Shown here: piece after piece, positions 9,549-16,786 of the stretch | Layout: each line of letters starts with the position of its first letter | Numbering within the stretch: position 1 is the stretch's first letter | Source: JAWKWH01 sp963669455 | Lineage (GTDB): Bacteria > Pseudomonadota > Alphaproteobacteria > Rhizobiales > Rhizobiaceae | DNA: 64,000 nt | Assembly: GCA_963669455.1 (NCBI GenBank) | Contig: OY770026.1 | Span: forward strand, 1,488,001 to 1,552,000 | Direction of reading: 5' to 3' | Notes under the pieces: generated by a model | Databases searched by the model: none | What the model was told of the DNA's origin: nothing | The model's input: only the letters and a program-made list of their open reading frames with translations | Made by a program: the position numbers and the translations under genes

Positions 9549-9709
9549 CAAATTGTTGCAAGATAATTTATTCCGCCACCGGCGTTTGCCGGGCTGGACA
9601 TGAACCAGCACGTCTTGGAGTTTTCGTATTGTAACTCCGCAACCGCCCATCCGCTTTGTTTCGGGTGAGCTGCGTCTACCTGTAATCCTGCAGGCATCCC
9701 TGCGATTTG
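9549..9709 (-). ncRNA. Degenerate Y RNA-like unit 5
   Basis: The GATTACA-type box (CAGGATTACAGG) and T-arm-like hairpin (CTGGTTCATGTCCAG) are shared with the other units, and CAAATCGCAGG can pair with CTTGCAACAATTTG to close the unit. The canonical GGCGAATG Ro motif is replaced by GCAGGGATG, so Rsr binding is doubtful. It is the weakest member of the array. Confidence 0.4.
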
Positions 9710-9711
9710 TC

Positions 9712-9839
9712 GGGCGACAAGAGTGTGTGAGATAATAACTGAGCTACTTACAATCCACAGATTGAAGGGATGAATTGAACACCCGACCTTCTTTCATTCT
9801 GAAAGACGCTCTAACCTGTAATCCCATCGGCATTCGCCC
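9712..9839 (-). ncRNA. yrlA-like: Y RNA-like unit 4 with permuted tRNA body
   Basis: Ends GGGCGAATG and CTTGTCGCCC pair and carry the Ro-binding signature. Inside, in order, are a GAGC D-stem 3' strand, an anticodon-arm-like hairpin (TCTTTCAGAATGAAAGA), a canonical T-arm (GGGTG TTCAATT CATCC), acceptor strand CTTCAAT, a short loop, acceptor strand ATTGTAAG, and TAGCTC, the D-stem 5' strand. This is a tRNA whose native ends are joined and whose new ends open in the D-loop. It resembles the tRNA-mimic module known for YrlA RNAs. Confidence 0.75.
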
Positions 9840-9870
9840 TTGGTTTTCCTTTCTGTCTTCTTTCGTACTC

Positions 9871-9946
9871 TGGTTTGCCCGGAGGGGATCGAACCCCCGA
9901 CGCGCCGATTAAAAGTCGGCTGCTCTACCAACTGAGCTACGGGCAA
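9871..9946 (-). tRNA. tRNA-Lys(UUU) inside the rsr-rtcB operon
   Basis: Complete cloverleaf: acceptor TTGCCCG/CGGGCAA (7 bp), D-arm GCTC/GAGC with GG in the loop, anticodon stem GCCGA/TCGGC with loop CTTTTAA, T-arm GGGGG TTCGATC CCCTC, discriminator A and encoded CCA. The T1-A72, T2-A71 acceptor end is unlike the usual G-rich bacterial tRNA-Lys. It is cotranscribed with Y-RNA-like units, suggesting a special-purpose tRNA, either spare or decoy. Confidence 0.9.
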
Positions 9947-9953
9947 ACAAATC

Positions 9954-10029
9954 TGGCTCGGCTGGCAGGGCTCGAACCTGCGACTTCCTTGTTAACAGCG
10001 AGGCGCTCTACCATCTGAGCTACAGCCGA
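9954..10029 (-). tRNA. tRNA-Asn(GUU) inside the rsr-rtcB operon
   Basis: Acceptor TCGGCTG/CAGCCGA is perfect. The D-arm is GCTC/GAGC, the anticodon loop CTGTTAA, the T-arm GCAGG TTCGAGC CCTGC, with discriminator G (correct for Asn) and encoded CCA. The anticodon stem CCTCG/CAAGG has a C-A mismatch at 30-40. It lies 7 bases from tRNA-Lys and 6 bases from tRNA-Pro. Confidence 0.88.
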
Positions 10030-10035
10030 AAAATC

Positions 10036-10113
10036 TGGTCAGGGATGAAGGATTTGAACCTTCGACTTCCGCAGTCCAAGTGCGGCACTCTATCCAGACT
10101 GAGCTAATCCCTG
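10036..10113 (-). tRNA. tRNA-Pro(UGG) inside the rsr-rtcB operon
   Basis: Acceptor CAGGGAT/ATCCCTG begins with the C1-G72 pair typical of bacterial tRNA-Pro. The anticodon stem CCGCA/TGCGG holds loop CTTGGAC (UGG). The T-arm is GAAGG TTCAAAT CCTTC, with A73 and encoded CCA. Position 37 is A and 38 is C, whereas normal tRNA-Pro has G37, the base methylated by TrmD. That makes this an unusual tRNA-Pro. Confidence 0.85.
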
Positions 10114-10122
10114 TTAAGTTCT

Positions 10123-10253
10123 GGCGACAAGGTGTGATGAAACGCTTCTCCTGCTCTATCCAACTGAGCTACGTCACCATATTTGGAGGTGACGGCGGGA
10201 CTCGAACCCGCGACCGGTCGTCCATAACGATGTAGTTCCATCGGCATTCGCCC
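10123..10253 (-). ncRNA. yrlA-like: Y RNA-like unit 1, clear YrlA architecture
   Basis: GGCGAATG (Ro motif) pairs with terminal CTTGTCGCC, and GATGGAAC pairs with GTTTCATC to form the next helix. The body is a permuted tRNA: T-arm GCGGG TTCGAGT CCCGC, acceptor strand CGTCACC, a short loop, acceptor strand GGTGACG, TA, then D-arm GCTCAGTTGGATAGAGC. The tRNA acceptor is closed by a loop and the Ro-binding stem replaces the anticodon arm. This matches the published idea of YrlA as a Y RNA carrying a tRNA mimic. Confidence 0.85.
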
Positions 10254-10278
10254 AAACTTTTGTGTTTATGTTAGCCTT

Positions 10279-10406
10279 GGCGACAAGGATGTGATGAAAC
10301 ATTAGGCCGGTGCTCTGAGCAATTGAGCTACGTAGTGTTTCCAATACGATGTGGTGCTATCCACATAACCTCCGACGTCAGATGTAATTCCATCTTCATT
10401 CGCCAA
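10279..10406 (-). ncRNA. yrlA-like: Y RNA-like unit 2, permuted tRNA body with GAAA-capped acceptor
   Basis: GGCGAATG/CTTGTCGCC and GATGGAA/TTTCATC helices are conserved. The tRNA-like acceptor is CGTATTG-GAAA-CACTACG, closed by a GAAA tetraloop with one mismatch. It is followed by TA and D-arm GCTCAATTGCTCAGAGC. The T-arm stem persists (ATGTGG/CCACAT) but its loop has lost the TTCRA motif. The overall design matches unit 1. Confidence 0.75.
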
Positions 10407-10428
10407 GTAAATTCCTTTCATTTTGTCC

Positions 10429-10535
10429 TGGTGACAAGAATTGATGAAACGTATCCTGCAGGGAGTCGAACCCTGTACTGTTCCGATCAACAACAGGAGC
10501 GGTTTTGGAGCTGTAGTTCCATCAGCATTCACCAG
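10429..10535 (-). ncRNA. yrlA-like: Y RNA-like unit 3 with compensatory changes in the Ro stem
   Basis: The closing helix is CCTGGTGA/TCACCAGG, where units 1 and 2 have GGCGA/TCGCC. Both strands changed together, which supports a real RNA helix. The second helix TGATGGAAC/GTTTCATCA is kept. The core contains an anticodon-arm-like hairpin (CTGTT...AACAG) and a canonical T-arm CAGGG TTCGACT CCCTG. No D-arm is seen. It is the first RNA after rsr. Confidence 0.75.
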
Positions 10536-10589
10536 GTGAATTTTGTTTCCTTTTAGAAGCGGATGAATGACACCCGCTTCCCGTTTGTT

Positions 10590-12146
10590 TTAAAGTTCGA
10601 CCGCTTCGATCTCGCCAACCCAATGATCAGGGCCGATTCGATCTTCAGCAAACGCGGCAATCTGGCTAAAGACCGCATCGGAAAACCCGCCGATGTTCAG
10701 GACATCCTTCCGGGATTTCGCCTGCGTTGTGCCGTATGGCGCGATGTCGATGCAGACCAGCTTTGCTTTTGGATTCCGCTTTTTGAGCTTCTCCCAGTTA
10801 CGCATCATGGGTGTTCCCATCATATTGCGACCGGCATCAGCCCAAGATTGGTTGTCCGATACAAAGATCACCAAATCAGGCGCCTGCTTGTGTTTAACCA
10901 GCCATTCCAATGGCGCAGAACAATTTGTTCCACCGCCAGCTAAATCAGCCAGACGCTTGGCGTTCGTCAGGATCGTGTCACGCGCTTCAAGTTTCGCATC
11001 GCAAACCTTGAACTCGAATGGCAGAACCTGAGTTCCACGGTTGCGCCTCAGAAAAGCCGCTGAAACCAGCCCGGCAATATCCACGAAACGTGTCGCAGTT
11101 GTTGCACCCTTGCGGTAGCCGGTTACAGGCCAGGTCATGGAGCCGGAAACGTCCGGACACACAACCACCTGGCCATCAATCTTGGGCACATTAGCAACTG
11201 CGATTTCCATCGCGTCGTGCAATGCATCCCGGATTTCCGCAGGTATATCTGCAGAAAGTGATTGATAGGCCGTCATCAACTGGTACGGGAAAACCCGTGC
11301 CTTCTCGATGCGTTCAGGGTCACGCAATATCGCAGCAACCTCGCCTGCCACACCTTTGATGCCAAAAGCACCATTGCGTTGGAACGTGTTTAGGTTCATG
11401 CGGACCATTTGCCAGCTTCCGGTACGAGCAATTTTTGCCCATTTCTTCGCTGATAACGGCAGATGCGTGAGCATCTGAAACGGAACATCCGGCAAGACAC
11501 CGCCACCCGTTTCCTTGTACGCGATGTATTCACGAACTTCCGTCGGCAGCTTTTCCAAATCGCATGGCTTTCCGATCAACCAGGCAAACAAGGCTTCACG
11601 CTCTGCATTGCCCGGCTTCGGGTGAACCATCTTGATAACATCAGCCAATGACGGATCGTTTCCGATTGATGCCTGAAGCAATTGCCGATCAGACGCTGTC
11701 TTCAACCATCCAGAAACAAGGGCCTTCGGGCGTGAACCCAGAGACTTTCTTCCGGTTTGGCCTGAACGCATGATCTGCACGAAGTTGCGCAGCATCTTGC
11801 CGTTGGTTACGACGCGTGGAAACGCAACGGAGAACAGTTGCGAGTCGCGAGAGGCCAAAACTGCCAGCAAAAGAGCGGGCATATCCTTCATGTGGCCTTT
11901 TTCACGAACGTGGACAACAGCCTTCGCCAGAAATTCTGGTGTAACTTTGTTTGCCACATCCAACACAGCTTCCAACTCGGTATCGGCGGACTGATAAACC
12001 AATTCACCAATCGTACCTGTCATCGCAAGTTGCGCGAGTTTTTGCCGGTCCTGATACTGATAGGCCGGAGCTCCTTCTTTGTTGACTGCATCAGCTTTCT
12101 GGAACATCCGGCCTCGAAGTGACGCAAACACGGATTTGTTTGCCAT
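10590..12146 (-). CDS. rsr: Rsr, bacterial Ro60 (TROVE + vWA) RNA-binding protein
   Basis: 518 residues. The N-terminal two thirds form a TROVE/Ro HEAT-like ring with many helical repeats. The C-terminal von Willebrand A domain has a MIDAS motif DVSGSM at about 332. Ro proteins bind misfolded RNAs in the ring and Y RNAs on its outside, and with PNPase form an RNA-degrading machine. I chose ATG 12146 (AAGAAGGAAAGAG upstream) over the in-frame 12200 start, which would begin inside the promoter region. The gene is divergent from rtcR and is followed by the Y-RNA/tRNA array and rtcB, the same logic as the Salmonella rsr-yrl-rtcBA operon. Confidence 0.95.
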   Translation of the reverse strand: MANKSVFASLRGRMFQKADAVNKEGAPAYQYQDRQKLAQLAMTGTIGELVYQSADTELEAVLDVANKVTPEFLAKAVVHVREKGHMKDMPALLLAVLASRDSQLFSVAFPRVVTNGKMLRNFVQIMRSGQTGRKSLGSRPKALVSGWLKTASDRQLLQASIGNDPSLADVIKMVHPKPGNAEREALFAWLIGKPCDLEKLPTEVREYIAYKETGGGVLPDVPFQMLTHLPLSAKKWAKIARTGSWQMVRMNLNTFQRNGAFGIKGVAGEVAAILRDPERIEKARVFPYQLMTAYQSLSADIPAEIRDALHDAMEIAVANVPKIDGQVVVCPDVSGSMTWPVTGYRKGATTATRFVDIAGLVSAAFLRRNRGTQVLPFEFKVCDAKLEARDTILTNAKRLADLAGGGTNCSAPLEWLVKHKQAPDLVIFVSDNQSWADAGRNMMGTPMMRNWEKLKKRNPKAKLVCIDIAPYGTTQAKSRKDVLNIGGFSDAVFSQIAAFAEDRIGPDHWVGEIEAVEL

Positions 12147-12238
12147 TTTCTCTTTCCTTCTTTGTACGAGTGCAGTTTGGTGGGGAATGGTCGCCGTCAA
12201 AAGGAAAAAGTGAAAATATATAACCCGTTGAAATAAAA

Positions 12239-12253
12239 GCGTTTATTTTGCCC
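12239..12253 (-). promoter_or_regulatory. Candidate sigma54 -24/-12 promoter for rsr-rtcB operon
   Basis: On the minus strand GGCAAAATAAACGCT has GG at 12252-12251 and GC at 12240-12239 separated by exactly 10 bases, the sigma54 spacing. The -24 box begins GGGCA rather than TGGCA and the -12 box is CGCT rather than TTGCW, so the match is partial. Its location between rsr and the sigma54 activator gene rtcR is right. Confidence 0.4.
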
Positions 12254-12315
12254 GCAACAAATATGATGGAAATTTTTCTATATATTTATATAAGAAAATA
12301 TATTATTAGATAACT

Positions 12316-13911
12316 ATGAAGAAAAATGTCGTCATAGGTTTTCTGGGAACTCAGCTCGACTCAGGCAAAAAAAGGCGCTGGCGCCCTACAATTGCCTTGA
12401 CCCAGCATGTGGATTTTCCGGTTGAGCGTTTAGAGCTGATCTATGACCGAAGGTTTTCCCGACTAGCGCATTCGGTCAAGCAGGAAATCGAAAGAGAACA
12501 AGCTGCAACTGAAGTGCTTTTACAGCTGATAGATCTTCATAACCCCTGGGATTTTCAAGAAGTCTATGGTGCCTTGTTTGATTTTGCGCGGGGATATGGA
12601 TTTGATGAAGAGCGCGAAGAATACCACGTTCATCTGACAACGGGCACCCACGTTGCTCAAATCTGCTGGTTCTTGTTAACAGAATCCCGGCACATTCCGG
12701 CTCGATTGCTGCAAACATCACCTCCGCAAAAAGTTGATGGCGAGTTCGTTGATGGAGATATCAGTGGCGAGATCAACATCGTTGATCTGGATCTTTCAAA
12801 GTATAATGCACTGCAGCAACGCTTCGACCAGATCACAGAAGAGTACAATGCCCTGCTTAAATCCGGCATTGATACACGCAATGAAGATTTCAATGGCTTG
12901 ATAGAACGTATTGAACTGGTCTCAACGACGAGTGATGCACCGCTGCTTTTGCTTGGTGCAACAGGAACCGGTAAATCTGAGTTGGCAGAACGCATTTATG
13001 AACTCAAACTCCAGCGCCGAAGAGTAAAGGGGCGGTTTGTTCACGTTAATTGCTCCACCCTAAAAGGTGAAAGGGCTATGTCTACACTGTTTGGTCATCG
13101 AAGAGGCGCGATGGCTGGCGCACCCAATGATCGCCGCGGCCTTTTACGAGAAGCAGATGGCGGTGTGTTGTTTCTCGACGAGATCGATGAACTTGGGCCG
13201 GATGAGCAGGCAATGATTTTGCATGCAATTGAAACAGGAAAATTCTTTCCTTTAGGCTCAGATCATGAAATTACCAGCAACTTTCAGTTGATCGCCGGTG
13301 CAAACAGAAGTTTGAGCAAGCTTGTCGCAGAAGGACAATTTCGCGCAGACCTATTTGCGCGATTGAACCTTTGGACTTTCCAGTTACCTGCACTTAAAGA
13401 CCGGCGTGAGGATATTGAACCTAATATCGAGTATGAACTCAGAAGAGCAGAGAAAACTCTTGGAAGTAATGTCGGCTTCAATGCGGATGCTTTGCAAACA
13501 TACATCCGTTTCGCAACCGATCCCTCAACACACTGGCCGGGCAACTTCAGAGATTTGGGTGCCTCATTACAACGATTGTGCACGCTTGCCCCTCGTGCTC
13601 GCATTACCTTGCAAATGGTGGAACAGGAAATTGAGTTCTTGCATCAACAATGGACAAGTTCTGAAGATGATGAGGATGATAAGCTCGTGAGGCAGTTCCT
13701 CGGCACGACGGCCGATAAAGTAGACCCGTTCGACAAAGTCCAATTGGCAACCGTCATTCGGACATGTAGAAACAGCAAGTCTTTAAGCGCTGCTGGGCGT
13801 TCATTATTCTCTGCCTCCCGCGCTACAAAGACTAGTCGAAATGATGCGGACCGATTGCGGAAGTATCTAGCCAAGTTTGAATTGATTTGGACGGAACTGT
13901 CGCAAAATTAA
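12316..13911 (+). CDS. rtcR: RtcR, CARF-domain sigma54-dependent activator of RNA repair
   Basis: 531 residues, full length. The N-terminal CARF-like sensor domain (about 1-180, starting KKNVVIGFLGTQLDSG) is known in RtcR to sense RNA-derived ligands. The AAA+ domain has Walker A GATGTGKSE (about 214) and Walker B GGVLFLDEIDEL (about 280). The C-terminal helices end with AGRSLF...DADRLRKYLAKF. The sigma54-contact loop, normally GAFTGA, reads GAMAGA here (about 264). It is transcribed divergently from the rsr operon, which it presumably activates. The upstream region is very AT-rich and has no clear Shine-Dalgarno. Confidence 0.93.
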   Translation: MKKNVVIGFLGTQLDSGKKRRWRPTIALTQHVDFPVERLELIYDRRFSRLAHSVKQEIEREQAATEVLLQLIDLHNPWDFQEVYGALFDFARGYGFDEEREEYHVHLTTGTHVAQICWFLLTESRHIPARLLQTSPPQKVDGEFVDGDISGEINIVDLDLSKYNALQQRFDQITEEYNALLKSGIDTRNEDFNGLIERIELVSTTSDAPLLLLGATGTGKSELAERIYELKLQRRRVKGRFVHVNCSTLKGERAMSTLFGHRRGAMAGAPNDRRGLLREADGGVLFLDEIDELGPDEQAMILHAIETGKFFPLGSDHEITSNFQLIAGANRSLSKLVAEGQFRADLFARLNLWTFQLPALKDRREDIEPNIEYELRRAEKTLGSNVGFNADALQTYIRFATDPSTHWPGNFRDLGASLQRLCTLAPRARITLQMVEQEIEFLHQQWTSSEDDEDDKLVRQFLGTTADKVDPFDKVQLATVIRTCRNSKSLSAAGRSLFSASRATKTSRNDADRLRKYLAKFELIWTELSQN

Positions 13912-13987
13912 TTTTACAAACTTTGCAAGAGTTTCTCCCAAGTCGTTGGAGATACCGTGATAAAATCGGGTTCGGAGATATGTCTAT

Positions 13988-14063
<76 letters not shown>

Positions 14064-14437
14064 CCGGCCGGTCGGTCTGTTGCGCTGAGGCGGTTCCATC
14101 CGGCGTTAAAGCGCGTGGGTTATAGCATGCAGTCGGCCGCTGGCAAGCGGTCCGTATGACAATTTTGCAGCTTTATTTCATTGGTGCTGGCCAGCCGGTC
14201 CGCCCTGGCGCGATGGAAGCCGTGGGTGGCGCCGTCAGCCTGGGGCTGCCGGCCCCGCCCACAGGCCGGAATTAAGCATTTTATGCCGCCGGAACCAGGC
14301 GGCCGGACCCGCCGGGTCTGCTTCCGGCACCGCTCTTGCCGGATATGTGATGGCCTGGAGAGTAACCGTGATTGGCGCTGGGGCAGGGGAGGACTTATTC
14401 TGTCGATCAAGGAATTTCGAAAACCGGGAGGAAACCC
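14064..14437. other. GC-rich intergenic spacer
   Basis: It carries GC-rich inverted stretches such as GCTGCCGGCCCCGCC around 14250. No gene is convincing. Open frames on either strand are antisense shadows of the following gene or lack ribosome binding sites. Confidence 0.4.
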
Positions 14438-14863
14438 ATGCAAGTGACTTTCTTCAAACCGACGATCTTTAAACTGACGATGCGGGCAATTATGGCCGTT
14501 GCTGTGCTGATAGCTGTGGGCGTGGCCATGCCTTTGCCGGCGATGGCCTCTCCGGTGGGCAACGGGATCTTCAAGGGCGCGACCGGCCATTCGACCACCG
14601 GATCGGTCACGGTTCGCAAACAAGGTGATGTCTATGTGATCGAGCTTGGCGGCGATTTCGTGCTCGATGGTGCGCCTGACCCTTATGTCGCGCTCGGTTC
14701 GGGTTCCGCGCTGGCCAAGGGCGGGTTGGTTGCGGTGCTAAAATCCAACACCGGCAAGCAGCGCTATACGGTGAAAGCGACCGGCGCACTGAAAAATGCA
14801 AAACAGGTGCTGATCTGGTGCAAGAAATACGCTGTGCCTATCGGTGTTGCTCCGATCAACTGA
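14438..14863 (+). CDS. Secreted DM13-domain protein
   Basis: 141 residues. ATG 14438 follows a strong GGGAGG at the proper distance. The N-terminal part has a signal peptide (AIMAVAVLIAVGVAMPLPAMA). The rest is a DM13 domain: HSTTGSVTVRK, DFVLDGAPDPYVALGSG, KSNTGKQRY, and a single conserved Cys in VLIWCKKYAVPIGVAPI. DM13 domains are predicted extracytoplasmic redox or electron-transfer modules. It stands alone between tRNA-Phe and small hypothetical genes. No partner is visible. Confidence 0.85.
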   Translation: MQVTFFKPTIFKLTMRAIMAVAVLIAVGVAMPLPAMASPVGNGIFKGATGHSTTGSVTVRKQGDVYVIELGGDFVLDGAPDPYVALGSGSALAKGGLVAVLKSNTGKQRYTVKATGALKNAKQVLIWCKKYAVPIGVAPIN

Positions 14864-15044
14864 CCCTGGGGCAAATCTGGAGCCCTTTTTGCCGGCTCTC
14901 CTGGTGCGGGGGATCGCGGGCGCGTGCAAAAGTGTGGGCGGGCCGCAGCCTCTGGTCTTGCCCGTTGGAGCATCTTCCATGTAAAATACAATAGCGATTT
15001 GAATTGCCAGCGCCTGTCCTTAACCATTCGTCTGGAGTGGTTTG

Positions 15045-15275
15045 ATGAGATGGATGGAGGTTGATCAGCGGCAGATGGTGACGATTGAAGCAAGCAAATT
15101 TCATGATGCGCTGACGTTACGCGATCTGGCGCAGAGCTATCGAAATCTGCAATTCAAATGCAGCGGCTGCGGTTTGATGAGACAATTCGTCCTTGCAGAC
15201 CTTGTCGCCCTTTATGGCGGCGAAACCCGTCTTGGCTATGTGCGGCGGAACACCAGCTGTGACAAATGTAGCTGA
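15045..15275 (+). CDS. Small zinc-ribbon-like hypothetical protein
   Basis: 76 residues from ATG 15045 (GGAG about 8 bases upstream). It contains CSGCGLMRQF and a C-terminal CDKC, i.e. two C-x2-C knuckles about 30 residues apart, the layout of a zinc ribbon. The N-terminus is DALTLRDLAQ. No signal peptide is seen. Function is unknown. Similar small ribbons are common in alphaproteobacteria. Confidence 0.6.
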   Translation: MRWMEVDQRQMVTIEASKFHDALTLRDLAQSYRNLQFKCSGCGLMRQFVLADLVALYGGETRLGYVRRNTSCDKCS

Positions 15276-15421
15276 GGCTGGCTTTGCGCTGAGTTCAAGA
15301 TTACCGGACTTGCCTAAGGTCAGCTGTGTTGCGGAAATTCCCTTATAGGTAGAAATACTTTTCATCTTCCCGATATACGGATACCCTGCCTGGATCTTGG
15401 GAAACTTCATCGAGGTATATC

Positions 15422-15568
15422 ATGAAGAAGATCGTGTTGCTTATGGCCATATTTTCACTGGCACTGCCACCAATTGCGCAGGCGCATGGCGGCGGTTGCC
15501 GCAAAAGCTCTCCGGCTGGCCAGTGCTGCCATATGGATCGCAAAGCGGGCCAGGTGCATTGCCACTAA
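15422..15568 (+). CDS. 48-residue secreted Cys/His-rich peptide
   Basis: MKKIVLLMAIFSLALPPIAQA is a textbook signal peptide. The mature part, about 27 residues beginning HGGGCRKSSPAGQCC, ends VHCH and is rich in Cys and His. The GC-hydrophilic-HCH ending resembles small YHYH/HCH-motif periplasmic proteins, possibly metal-binding. AGGT precedes the ATG. It stands alone. Confidence 0.65.
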   Translation: MKKIVLLMAIFSLALPPIAQAHGGGCRKSSPAGQCCHMDRKAGQVHCH

Positions 15569-15937
15569 GCTGACATTGCCGCCAATCCTTCTTCAATGCG
15601 AAAGGCGCACAGCAATTCTTACGCCTGGAAAGCGCTGATTTCATTTCGAAGTGGAAAGAGACCATTCAACAGACTACAGCGGCTAGATTGCCTACATCCG
15701 CTTGGAGGCCTTTTTGACCGAAAATAGTCATGTCGCTGTTTCGATAGAATGGCGAGTGGGCGTTTGTTTATTGCGGCCGAAACCGGAAGCTCATTTTTGA
15801 AGGCCACAAAGCGAAAAGAGGACTTTGATAATTCACTTTGACGAATTTGGCCGAAGGCATTTCAAAAGGCCGCTCGGGTTTGTATTCAAATGGCTACATT
15901 TCATTAAATAGCAACTTGGACATGTTTCGCTGCAAGA
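15569..15937. other. Intergenic region before the hydrolase/cytochrome pair
   Basis: No gene is seen. Short overlapping frames have no ribosome binding site. The promoter for the following plus-strand pair should be here, but none is clear enough to mark. Confidence 0.35.
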
Positions 15938-16786
15938 ATGATCGATACGAAACGAATTACTTTAAAAAATGGATTGAACACGAGGGTATTCGACAGTGGA
16001 ACCAACAAGCCAATCGTAATTCTCATTCATGGCCTTGCAAACTCTATTGAGATTTGGGAGCGTGTAATTCCGAACTTGACAAGCCAGTATCGTGTGATTG
16101 CCTTAGACATTCCTGGGTTTGGTGAAGCTGATCGTCCTGAAGCTGACTATGACTCACGGTTTTTTGTTGAGCAGCTTCTAGCTTTCATGGATGCCATGAA
16201 AATCGCAAAGGCGCATTTGGTTGGCAGCTCTCTGGGAGGCAGCATTGTTGTACGTTTCACTGAGCATCATCAAAGTCGTGTCAACCGAGCGGTAATCGCA
16301 GCTCCAGGAGGCTTTGGTAGAAAAGCAAATTTCCTCATGCGCCTCCCCGCACTTCCTGTAATTGGTTATTATTTAGGCAAACCAACCTCTATGAATAATG
16401 CCATTACCATTCGGTTAGCCATGTACGATCAAAAACATGCAACGCCCAACTTGGTTGCATTGGTAAATCAATATGCCAGCAAACTCGGCAGCCATCGCTC
16501 CTTCTGGCTAACATTAAAATCTGGTGTGGGCGTTTTCGGTGTGAAAGACCGAGATCATTTCGCAGAAATCGCGAAAGCCATGCAGTGTCCAACGTTGGTA
16601 ATCTGGGGGAGAGAAGACCGTGTGTTTCCCAGTTCGCAAGCTGATATTGCAATGGGTTTACTACCGAAGGGTACCCTCAAATTGGTCGATCATTGTGGTC
16701 ACTATCCACAATGGGAACAACCGGAGGTATTTGTTGCAGCGGTAACTAAGCATCTATCTTCAGCGTTACAGGGGACAAGCGCTTGA
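15938..16786 (+). CDS. Alpha/beta-hydrolase fold enzyme
   Basis: 282 residues. Oxyanion motif LIHGLANS is near 30. The nucleophile elbow GSSLGG is near 97, the acid is in WGREDRVF near 228, and the histidine is in DHCGHYPQWEQP near 254, completing a catalytic triad typical of C-C or ester hydrolases. No signal peptide is seen, so it is probably cytosolic. It overlaps the following cytochrome gene by 4 bases (TTGA), indicating translational coupling. The substrate is not predictable. Confidence 0.85.
   Translation: MIDTKRITLKNGLNTRVFDSGTNKPIVILIHGLANSIEIWERVIPNLTSQYRVIALDIPGFGEADRPEADYDSRFFVEQLLAFMDAMKIAKAHLVGSSLGGSIVVRFTEHHQSRVNRAVIAAPGGFGRKANFLMRLPALPVIGYYLGKPTSMNNAITIRLAMYDQKHATPNLVALVNQYASKLGSHRSFWLTLKSGVGVFGVKDRDHFAEIAKAMQCPTLVIWGREDRVFPSSQADIAMGLLPKGTLKLVDHCGHYPQWEQPEVFVAAVTKHLSSALQGTSA

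Noticed and set aside
9440..10560. CRISPR-like array
   Set aside because: The recurring motifs are paired RNA ends and tRNA arms at irregular spacing, not identical repeats with spacers.
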